From Marine Group II euryarchaeote MED-G36 (GTDB lineage Archaea > Thermoplasmatota > Poseidoniia > Poseidoniales > Thalassarchaeaceae), in the NCBI GenBank assembly GCA_002457595.1, contig NTJR01000004.1, positions 1 through 42,751 of the forward strand: 42,751 nucleotides of DNA. The letters are read 5' to 3'. Below, piece by piece: positions 18,005-25,076 of this stretch. The notes below the pieces were generated by a model. It did no database searches. It saw only the letters and a list, made by a program, of their open reading frames with translations, and was not told where the DNA came from. The number at the start of each line of letters is the position of its first letter. The stretch's first letter is position 1. The position numbers and the translations under genes were made by a program.

Positions 18005-18877
18005 TTGTCTAGCGACCTCTTCATGGTCGCCTTCGGTTATCATGGAGGATCCTTTCATGGTTCTCAGATACAGAATGATGTTAGAACTGTACAAGGCGAG
18101 TTAATCCATGCTTTGAGACGCCTAAAATGGTGGTCTGAAGGTTGTTTGGAAATCTCTAGTAGAACTGATGCTGGAGTCAACGTTAGAATGAATTTGGCAA
18201 CTATAAAACTCCCAGATGGAATGGGCTCTAATGTTGAGGCCTCAATGTTAACCAAGGCGCTAAATGATCATACACCAGTAGAATTGTCTGTTTGGGGGGG
18301 TTGTCATGTTCCAGAAGGTACGAGTCCTCGCTTAGCAATATCACGGACTTACTTATATCGAACTGAGATTCTGCAGTTTTGGCCTTCAGAAGTTGATGTA
18401 GATTTGTTTGCTGAGGCCTGCTCAATAATAGTGGGCGAACATAATTTTACTAATCTATGTAGACTGGATTCAGATAGGAACCCAGTTCGAACTATTGACT
18501 CATGCATACCTTGGTTAAACTCTAATGGTGAAGTAGTGGGATTTAGTGTCACAGCACAGTCTTTCCTTTGGAATCAAGTCCGAAGAATAGCTTCTTCATT
18601 TGAAGGAGTAGTTGTTGGCCGAATAACTATCGATGAATTACGTAGGGCTCTAGAAGAACCAAATACAAAAGTTGACTTTGGAAGAGCGCCATCTGATGGA
18701 TTGATTCTATGGTCAATAAGTCACCCAAATTTTCCAATGAAAGATTCAGGTTTACCTTCAGCTGATGTATTCATTAGACCCCCGGAGGGCTCGCGACAGA
18801 GAATTCGTTGGAGGTCATTGGCAAAGTTTGAGGCTTCGTATTTGTTAGAGAGAGAATGGCTAAAGTTGCTTAATTAA
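18005..18877 (+). CDS. truA: tRNA pseudouridine synthase TruA
   Basis: A 290-residue enzyme that isomerises uridines at positions 38-40 of the tRNA anticodon arm. The catalytic aspartate is D55 in SRTDAGV (52-58). Other family features are the N-terminal FGYHGGSFHGSQ strand, TVQGELIHAL, and the later FLWNQVRRI block that frames the active site. The length is within the TruA range, with a C-terminal tail of about 40 residues. The only reasonable start is TTG at 18005, preceded by the purine stretch GTGAGGGA. The 3' end overlaps the convergent riboflavin kinase gene by 8 bases; the two stop codons lie within the palindromic TTAATTAA. Confidence 0.9.
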   Translation: MSSDLFMVAFGYHGGSFHGSQIQNDVRTVQGELIHALRRLKWWSEGCLEISSRTDAGVNVRMNLATIKLPDGMGSNVEASMLTKALNDHTPVELSVWGGCHVPEGTSPRLAISRTYLYRTEILQFWPSEVDVDLFAEACSIIVGEHNFTNLCRLDSDRNPVRTIDSCIPWLNSNGEVVGFSVTAQSFLWNQVRRIASSFEGVVVGRITIDELRRALEEPNTKVDFGRAPSDGLILWSISHPNFPMKDSGLPSADVFIRPPEGSRQRIRWRSLAKFEASYLLEREWLKLLN

Positions 18878-19304
18878 ATTTAAGCCACACTCTTTCACCA
18901 TCCATACAAGGTAGGATCTCTCGTAGGAAAGAACTTGAGATTATTTCAGCAGTTTTGGTGTGGCGAGTTAAATCAGGAATCAGAACGGCGCAAGAAATCC
19001 AATTCTCTTGATTAATTGAAATCTCACTAGTAAAAGCAGTAGCCCCTCCAAATGATTTTCCATCTCTCTCAAAACCAGCAATTCTTATTCCCTCTGGACC
19101 ATTTACAACTTCACCTTCATCGAGCCCAGCAATTACTCGTAGATTTTGGTATTTTAAGAGGTCTTCCTGGTCCAAATCAACATTTAATGTCCCAGGCCAA
19201 GCACCACTTCCAAGAATTGATTTGAACTGCTCTTGGTAGTGAGTTTGGGCCATGAAGACATGGGCTCTTCCGAGTCCACTTGAGACTGCTCCCGAGAAGT
19301 TCAT
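18870..19304 (-). CDS. ribK: Archaeal CTP-dependent riboflavin kinase (DUF120 family)
   Basis: A 144-residue single-domain protein. It matches the archaeal riboflavin kinase that phosphorylates riboflavin to FMN using CTP instead of ATP. Supporting features are the Gly-rich start SSGLGRAHVFM, Y23xxQF as in the family, the PGTLNV motif at 37-42, and the ending LREILPCMDGERVWLKF, which matches the LRExLxLxDGDxV pattern. It is at the short end of the family's usual length because it lacks the DNA-binding domain some archaea fuse to it. It is a lone gene that converges on truA; the PqqB-like gene is 44 bases upstream on the same strand. Confidence 0.82.
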   Translation of the reverse strand: MNFSGAVSSGLGRAHVFMAQTHYQEQFKSILGSGAWPGTLNVDLDQEDLLKYQNLRVIAGLDEGEVVNGPEGIRIAGFERDGKSFGGATAFTSEISINQENWISCAVLIPDLTRHTKTAEIISSSFLREILPCMDGERVWLKFN

Positions 19305-19348
19305 GAAGCCGCGTGTTGCCTATCACAAATAAGCATCAGCATGAGGTA

Positions 19349-20239
19349 TTACAACTCAATTGTCCATCCACGTTCTGCAACATTCCAACCCATTTGCTCA
19401 ATTGTGGCTCGCTGGTTACTACTAGGGTTGTTTAGAGGATTAGTATGATTCAGGTGGAATAGATGAATTTCAGGATCATCATCTTTTCTTTCTCCTAACA
19501 TTTCTAGTGTTTCTGTAACAGTCGGATGGGGTACATCGGACATATTCCTTCCTTGTAATTCATTAGTATCCCAGAAGGTAGCATCAATGAAGGCATGAGA
19601 TATTTCTAAAGTTCTAAACCAATCTCTAATATTGTCAAAATTGTGCAAAGCAAGTGTGTCTTTCCAATCATCATGATCTGGAAGGAATAAGATTCTATTT
19701 TTTGGCCCAGAAACTAAGATTGCATGTGTATCTGAATTTTCATCACGATGAGGTACTCTAATGAATTCAATATCAACTAATTCGCTAGTGAAACCAGTAG
19801 TGTGGATTTTATTATCGAATGGTAAGGGTTTGAAGGGAGTGAGTGCACCTCTTTTTGAGAGGAAATATAGAACCTTATCTGAGGCAATGAGTTTGACATT
19901 TTTTACACCCATTGCCTCTTTACCGAACTGTCCAATTCCTTCTATATGTCCTAGATGAACATGGGTTAGAGCAAGGTGTGTAGGTATTATGGGGCATTCT
20001 AATTCTTGTTTATCCCCCCAAATCATCAGTTGATGTGGTAGAGCCCTACTTGCTTCCAATAGTATATGTTCTCCATGTCCTGTACTCACACCTGCTGCGA
20101 CAGGATAGCGTGCGAGTTGTTTTTCTGAGTGTGCTGCTATACAATTTGGACAACTACAACCGGCCTGGGGGATGCCCCCGTCTTGGCCAGTTCCTAGAAT
20201 GGTAAAGGAGGGGCTACGAATCTGCGGTGAGCCCTCCAT
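19349..20239 (-). CDS. PqqB-like metallo-beta-lactamase-fold protein
   Basis: A 296-residue hydrolase-fold protein. It opens with LGTGQDGGIPQAGC and CSCPNC (C28, C30, C33), the cysteine cluster seen in PqqB and related proteins. The metal site reads LTHVHLGHIEG (H93, H95, H98), in which the usual HxHxDH has Gly in place of Asp, as in the PqqB branch. Later candidate ligands are in VPHRDE and LPDHDDW, and the protein ends with HLNHTNP. No other pqq genes are nearby, so PQQ synthesis is not implied. A stand-alone hydrolase or oxidase of an unknown substrate is more likely. It is upstream of ribK and divergent from the synthase at 20307. Confidence 0.75.
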   Translation of the reverse strand: MEGSPQIRSPSFTILGTGQDGGIPQAGCSCPNCIAAHSEKQLARYPVAAGVSTGHGEHILLEASRALPHQLMIWGDKQELECPIIPTHLALTHVHLGHIEGIGQFGKEAMGVKNVKLIASDKVLYFLSKRGALTPFKPLPFDNKIHTTGFTSELVDIEFIRVPHRDENSDTHAILVSGPKNRILFLPDHDDWKDTLALHNFDNIRDWFRTLEISHAFIDATFWDTNELQGRNMSDVPHPTVTETLEMLGERKDDDPEIHLFHLNHTNPLNNPSSNQRATIEQMGWNVAERGWTIEL

Positions 20240-20306
20240 GACTCTGCGAAAACAGATTGGCTGAAAGAGTCGTCGGGAGCGATGAAATCATCAACGTACC
20301 ACTATT

Positions 20307-21497
20307 GTGGGGCATGTGACTGGTGACACCTCGTGGATGAAAGAGAGGTATGCGGCTTTGAGAAGTCAAGGTCTAGACTGGAACCCACCTATACTGGAGA
20401 CGGCCAATGAACCCCGCTGTGTGATGAATGGGCGTTCGACAATTATGCTATCTGCTAACAACTATCTGAACCTCACAAATCATCCAAAGGTAATCGCCGC
20501 GATGATTAATGCTACACAGAAGTATGGTGCTGGTAGTGGTTCTGTTCGTGCTATCGCAGGTACCATGGACATACATCTTGAAGCTGAAAAAAAAGTTGCT
20601 GAATTCAAAGGTGTTGAAGCCTCTCTGATTTATTCTGCCGGTTATACGGCAAATGTTGGATTGATTCCGACATTAGTTCAGGGTAAACAAGATGTGATCA
20701 TTAGTGATGAGTTAAATCACGGTTCAATTATAGATGGTGTTCGACTAACAAAGGCTCAGCGAGGAGTATATTCTCACAATGATATGGGTGCCTTAGAATC
20801 TGTACTAAAGGAACATCATGATGCTGAGCGTAAATTGATTATTACTGATGGTGTTTTCTCTATGGATGGAGATATTGCACCCTTAGATGAAATCGCCGAG
20901 TTAGCTGGAAATTATGGGGCGATGGTCTATGTTGACGATTGTCATGGTGAAGGTGTGCTTGGAGAAACAGGAGCGGGAATTGTAGATCACTTCAAACTCC
21001 AAGGAAAAGTTGACTTCGAAATCGGTTCTTTTTCTAAGGCTCTAGGTGTTCAAGGTGGAATTGTAGCTGGTTCAAGCGATGTTCGCACTCATGCCTTGAA
21101 TCATTCTCGCTCATGGCTATTATCCGGTAGTCAGCCCCCTGGTGTGGCTGCAGCACAAAAAGCCGCAGTTGAGGTATTGATGAGTGAACCTGAGCATCAT
21201 TCTAGACTCTGGGATAATACGAATTATTTCCGTGGAGAACTTCAGAATTTGGGTTTTGACACGGGTAAGTCTGAAACACCAATTATTCCAGTAATGTGCG
21301 GTGAATCTACTATTGCTAAGGAGATGTCTACAGAATTAGCAAAAGAAGGGGTGATGGCAGGCGCCATTGTCTTCCCGATGGTGTCTAGGGATGCAGCTCG
21401 CATACGCACACAAATATCAGCAGGTCTTACTCGAGATGATCTTGAGGAAGTCCTACGTATTTTTGAGAAAGTAGGTCCAAAATTAGGATTAATCTGA
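20307..21497 (+). CDS. Alpha-oxoamine synthase (2-amino-3-ketobutyrate CoA ligase/BioF-like)
   Basis: A 396-residue PLP enzyme of fold type I that condenses an amino acid with an acyl-CoA. Features are SANNYLNLTNHP at 49-60, GSGSVRAIAGT, the cofactor-stacking NHGS (H138), YVDDCHGEGVLG with the PLP aspartate, and SFSKALG with the Schiff-base lysine K244. The strongest resemblance is to Kbl (glycine plus acetyl-CoA, threonine breakdown), but BioF and serine palmitoyltransferase share these motifs. There are no bio genes around it. The start is GTG at 20307 or ATG at 20337. Its TGA directly abuts the stop of the convergent membrane protein with no spacer base. Confidence 0.85.
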   Translation: MGHVTGDTSWMKERYAALRSQGLDWNPPILETANEPRCVMNGRSTIMLSANNYLNLTNHPKVIAAMINATQKYGAGSGSVRAIAGTMDIHLEAEKKVAEFKGVEASLIYSAGYTANVGLIPTLVQGKQDVIISDELNHGSIIDGVRLTKAQRGVYSHNDMGALESVLKEHHDAERKLIITDGVFSMDGDIAPLDEIAELAGNYGAMVYVDDCHGEGVLGETGAGIVDHFKLQGKVDFEIGSFSKALGVQGGIVAGSSDVRTHALNHSRSWLLSGSQPPGVAAAQKAAVEVLMSEPEHHSRLWDNTNYFRGELQNLGFDTGKSETPIIPVMCGESTIAKEMSTELAKEGVMAGAIVFPMVSRDAARIRTQISAGLTRDDLEEVLRIFEKVGPKLGLI

Positions 21498-22175
21498 CTA
21501 TACTTCATCGACCACTTCATCGACTTGTTCATCAGATTCCTGCTCTTCTTCATTCTTTGGTATAGGATCTATTGTTCTGGACATTCCTTCAAAGGGTTGC
21601 AACCCTCTGTCAATTCTATCAAGAATTCTCCAGCGTGGTGCATAAGAGAGATGGACGTAGAGTGGACCGGGTAAAATTGCACAAATCCATCCTATTTGAG
21701 TAATAATCGGATTGATGTCATTTACCATAGAAAAGGTGATAATTACCAAACCAATAAATGGAAATGGAAACAGATAACGACGTCTATTTTCTAACCGAAT
21801 CGGGGGTCTTTTCATAATTTGAGAAATCAAGAGAGATGTCCCGCCAAGTATAGCAGAAATTGTAATCACAAAAATTGCCATTACTCCCCATTCATTTGCG
21901 ATTTGATTCATTGCGACTGAATCCATCCAACCCGCATATGCAAATGGGAGAATGAGTGTAAAGGAGGTTAGGATTCCGTATAACGCACCGATAAAGACCG
22001 GATGACAAACGGTCATTGGATAGCCAAGGAACATACGGCTTAAGGCCCCTCCCTCTAACATCAATCGATGTTCCTCGTCGAGTTCTTCAACGAACTCACG
22101 CCATCCTGCCATCGTCCCTTCGCGATGCGCTTGAAATATGACCGTTGCGCCCCAAAAAATACCTGAAATCAACAT
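21498..22175 (-). CDS. Hypothetical membrane protein with acidic C-terminal tail
   Basis: A 225-residue protein with about four membrane segments (near 58-80, 96-120, 135-152 and 157-177). A soluble N-terminal stretch carries WREFVEELDEEHRLMLEGG. After the last segment comes a basic patch (APRWRILDRIDRG) and then a strongly acidic tail rich in Glu, Asp and Val (QVDEVVDEV). The tail is encoded by a short direct repeat around 21502-21530. I do not recognise the family. The start is ATG at 22175, two bases after the TAA of the DUF309 gene (TAATAATG), or ATG at 22112. Coupled translation with DUF309 seems likely. Confidence 0.65.
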   Translation of the reverse strand: MLISGIFWGATVIFQAHREGTMAGWREFVEELDEEHRLMLEGGALSRMFLGYPMTVCHPVFIGALYGILTSFTLILPFAYAGWMDSVAMNQIANEWGVMAIFVITISAILGGTSLLISQIMKRPPIRLENRRRYLFPFPFIGLVIITFSMVNDINPIITQIGWICAILPGPLYVHLSYAPRWRILDRIDRGLQPFEGMSRTIDPIPKNEEEQESDEQVDEVVDEV

Positions 22176-22177
22176 TA

Positions 22178-22636
22178 TTATCTATTTTGAGAGTTAATTT
22201 TAATTTTCTTTGTATCTATGTCCCATTTTGGTTCGTCACTAGCTGCGTCTCTAATGTATGGGATTAGGTCTACTCTTAATTGAGCGACATCAATACCCCA
22301 AATCCCATGCTCTATTTTCGATAGTTTGCTAATTAGTTTAGATGCCATATTTACTACACCTCTTATTTTCCTTTTCTCATAATTGAAAAGCAGGGCCGAA
22401 ATTTGAATAATTCCCTGAATCGCATCAGTTTCATTAGGACGTTCCAACGTCTTGAGGTATTTCCATAATTCCTCCCAAGACTCATGTGCGTGCCAAAAAT
22501 CTCCATTATCAAAGAGTTCAATTCCGTCAATTAGCCATTTTTTTTTCTCATCATCAAGACTATTCCATTCTAGTAAATCTGAATCATGAGGTGTTGCATT
22601 TCTCTCACTCAAGCAGCATCCCTCTACAGTCTCCAT
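22178..22636 (-). CDS. DUF309 family protein
   Basis: A 152-residue soluble helical protein. The central stretch GIELFDNGDFWHAHESWEELW, followed by AIQGIIQISALLFNYEKRKIRG, is the signature of DUF309. In that family the His and Glu residues of the first helix pair and the QGxIQ helix are conserved and form a small helical bundle. The biochemical role of the family is not established to my knowledge. It is followed within two bases by the membrane protein gene, so the two may work together. It is divergent from citrate synthase, 42 bases away. Confidence 0.82.
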   Translation of the reverse strand: METVEGCCLSERNATPHDSDLLEWNSLDDEKKKWLIDGIELFDNGDFWHAHESWEELWKYLKTLERPNETDAIQGIIQISALLFNYEKRKIRGVVNMASKLISKLSKIEHGIWGIDVAQLRVDLIPYIRDAASDEPKWDIDTKKIKINSQNR

Positions 22637-22678
22637 GTACGATGAGATTATGATGGGTTCCCTTTCAAGTGCGGTTGA

Positions 22679-23863
22679 ATGGTGGTAGATGGGATGACTG
22701 AGGATGATACATTGTTCACAATAAAGCAGTCAAATCTAGACTCAGGGATGCGAGGTGTTCCTGTTGGAACCTGCAGAACCTCATTTGTTGATCCACTCGA
22801 AGGAGTTCACTATGTGGGGTATCCTGTGGAGGATCTCGCTAATCTTGAGGAAGAGGACGTAGTCTATCTTTTGATGAACAAGAGACTTCCAACTGAAGAA
22901 GAGTCTGAAGCATTTCGAACAGAGTTGGCTCATCGAGCTATGGATATGCCAACTGGGGCTCTAAGAGTTCTTGAATCTCTTACTCCGGGTAGCGGGCATC
23001 CTATGGACTGGCTATCAATGGGAATCATGGCTCTTGGGGCTGCTGATACAACGGGTGATGTACGCACAGATTCGATGAATCTGATTGCTCGAATGCCGGA
23101 ATTAATGGCTCGTATTTTCTTGCTCCGTGATGGAAAGAAAGAGAATCTCCAACCTAGTCGGCCCGAACTTGGATTAGTAGAAAATTTCGTTCACATGTTG
23201 GGCATGACAGGGGATGAGGCTGAGAGAATGAATAGAGTTCTTCGTTTCTTTTTTATTCTACACCTAGATCATGGAGGTGGTAATTTATCCACTTTTACAG
23301 GTAAGGCCGTTGCCAGTGGTCGAGCGACAGTCTATGCCTCAATCGCTTCAGCAATGAACGCTCTTTCGGGTCCCCTTCATGGCCGAGCAAACCAAGCTTG
23401 CCTTGAGTTTGTTCAGAGAATAGGGACCTCTGATCCAGATGAAGTAGAAGCCTTTGTCCGAGCGGAGTTGGCTGCTAAACGCCCAATTTTCGGTTTCGGA
23501 CATGGCGTTTTAAGAGCCGAAGATCCACGTGCTCGGCTACTTATTGGATTGGGTACAGAAGTTTGCCCCGATGATGAAAACTACAAGATTGTTAAGACTC
23601 TGAGAGAAGTTGTTCCACCGATACTCATGGAGCATCCCAAAATAAAGAACCCGTATCCGAATGTCGATTTAGGTAGCGGTTCTCTCCTTTATGCAATAGG
23701 ATTCCGTAAACCAGAGTATTTCACCACATTCTTCGGTTGGGCTCGAGTTGCAGGAATTTGTGCTCAAATAATGGATGAGAGAAATGCAAGAGATGGGCGT
23801 GGGACACCAATCTATCGACCAAAATACATCGCAAAGAATCAACCACATAGAAGACTAGAGTAA
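22679..23863 (+). CDS. gltA: Citrate synthase
   Basis: A 394-residue enzyme that condenses acetyl-CoA and oxaloacetate, the entry to the TCA cycle. The catalytic triad can be read: H234 in GPLHGRAN, H275 in GFGHGVLR and D330 in NPYPNVD. LHLDHGGGNLSTFT is the block just before the large helices. The C-terminal third (VVPPILMEHP, KIKNPYPNVD, FFGWARVAGICAQIMDERN) is closer in wording to the mitochondrial-type enzymes than to the short archaeal and Gram-positive type. The start is ATG at 22679 or 22694. The stop codon directly abuts that of the convergent phosphodiesterase. sucC and sucD, for a later TCA step, are at 39085-41216. Confidence 0.94.
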   Translation: MVVDGMTEDDTLFTIKQSNLDSGMRGVPVGTCRTSFVDPLEGVHYVGYPVEDLANLEEEDVVYLLMNKRLPTEEESEAFRTELAHRAMDMPTGALRVLESLTPGSGHPMDWLSMGIMALGAADTTGDVRTDSMNLIARMPELMARIFLLRDGKKENLQPSRPELGLVENFVHMLGMTGDEAERMNRVLRFFFILHLDHGGGNLSTFTGKAVASGRATVYASIASAMNALSGPLHGRANQACLEFVQRIGTSDPDEVEAFVRAELAAKRPIFGFGHGVLRAEDPRARLLIGLGTEVCPDDENYKIVKTLREVVPPILMEHPKIKNPYPNVDLGSGSLLYAIGFRKPEYFTTFFGWARVAGICAQIMDERNARDGRGTPIYRPKYIAKNQPHRRLE

Positions 23864-24970
23864 TCATTTACTATGTGTTTTCCCTGCTCCTCTATGACCA
23901 ATGATTCTAGGACTCCCCCAAGGAACTCCCCGTTCTGCTTGTTTAACCCAACTTTCTTCTGAACCAGACCAGTGCATTCTATTACCTTGTTCTATTACTA
24001 TTGAATTTCTGCGTAAATCATCTATTTCGCTCCATTTTGGCAGAGAATGAGAAGCTTCTTTGAAAAGATCCGGGCGCTCTGAATCAGTTGCCGAATCCAG
24101 AATTCTCCTCCATTCGTCATCTAATGGTTGACTTGCCGGACGCATCCAACGAATACTCCCATCAGGTTTTGTCAGCACATCTGGGTTCATATGGTCCGTG
24201 ACTAAAGATAATCCCGCATCTAACATCAAATCCTCAAGTTCTAGTGGTGCAGGCCAAACAAATGCCCCCATCCCTGCTCTTTTCTTGTTTAGCCGACTTA
24301 GAGCTGCTCCTTTGAGGCCTAATGGAATTCCAGGACTAATCCATCTTGTCCATCCATTCAAGAATTCCAGAGCAAGCCCGATTGCTGGCATTTCGTTCTT
24401 TCTAGAATGTCTGATCATTGATGACACGGTTGTTCGAGCAAAATGAGGCATTCCCATCATCCTCTTAATTCTCCAAACTCCCCAGGGTCTGAGGTGTGGC
24501 ATGAGTCTTGTAATTGGAAATTTGAATTCATTGGATTTAGCAACGGATGCAATTTTTGGAGAGAAACTGTAGATGACTGTAGACCTCTCAGGTAGTTCTA
24601 GCGGTTCAAGTTTATTTTCAATTAATTCCATCATTTTAGCAATATATGATTCATGTTTTTTCTTTGAAACCGGGTGGGGCATTTTGAATTCTATACAAGC
24701 AGTTTTCCCTCCTTCTTGCCATGAGTCTGTGAACTTTCTACTCGCTAGCAATTCATCAAATGTCGGAATACCAATTGATTTCAATTCATCAGTTCCTAGT
24801 AATTCGATACATCTATCTCTTTTTGATTTACCATTTGGCAATAAGTCGTCATGGAAAATCACCAAGTCTCCGTCCCTACTCATTTTCAAATCGAATTCTA
24901 CTCCGTCTGAAAATAGCATGCCATGTTCGAGGGCCGCGACTGAGTTCTCAGGTGGTTGCTGCCAAGCCAT
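23864..24970 (-). CDS. Glycerophosphodiester phosphodiesterase family protein, apparently circularly permuted
   Basis: This 368-residue protein has the TIM-barrel GDPD motifs in rotated order. The N-terminus starts at PPENSVAALEHG (6-17), then VEFDL (E25, D27), VIFHDD (H40), ACIEFKM (E94) and the barrel-closing LVTDHMNPD (257-264). In normal GDPDs, HRG comes about ten residues before PEN. Here that motif is the last thing in the protein, RIIGHRGAGKTHSK (355-368), after an extra stretch of about 85 residues. Joining the end to the start gives a perfectly normal GDPD N-terminus. No HRG is encoded between the upstream in-frame stop at 25016-25018 and the ATG. If folded, the active site would be complete, hydrolysing glycerophosphodiesters or a related phosphodiester. 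There is no signal peptide. Confidence 0.82.
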   Translation of the reverse strand: MAWQQPPENSVAALEHGMLFSDGVEFDLKMSRDGDLVIFHDDLLPNGKSKRDRCIELLGTDELKSIGIPTFDELLASRKFTDSWQEGGKTACIEFKMPHPVSKKKHESYIAKMMELIENKLEPLELPERSTVIYSFSPKIASVAKSNEFKFPITRLMPHLRPWGVWRIKRMMGMPHFARTTVSSMIRHSRKNEMPAIGLALEFLNGWTRWISPGIPLGLKGAALSRLNKKRAGMGAFVWPAPLELEDLMLDAGLSLVTDHMNPDVLTKPDGSIRWMRPASQPLDDEWRRILDSATDSERPDLFKEASHSLPKWSEIDDLRRNSIVIEQGNRMHWSGSEESWVKQAERGVPWGSPRIIGHRGAGKTHSK

Positions 24971-25076
24971 GACATATGTGCGAGAACAAAACAGCCCAAA
25001 AACACACTCCCAATCTTATCTTACTCTCTCCCCAATGCTCAAACCCCCTCTCGTATACCGAGGTCTAGGTAGCACC

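Noticed and set aside
24573-25076. In-frame N-terminal extension of the MFS transporter gene by 168 codons
   Set aside because: It lies almost wholly antisense to the phosphodiesterase gene, and its translation does not look like any MFS N-terminus. The family start RGYAFYDWAK is only 16 residues into the ATG-25077 product.
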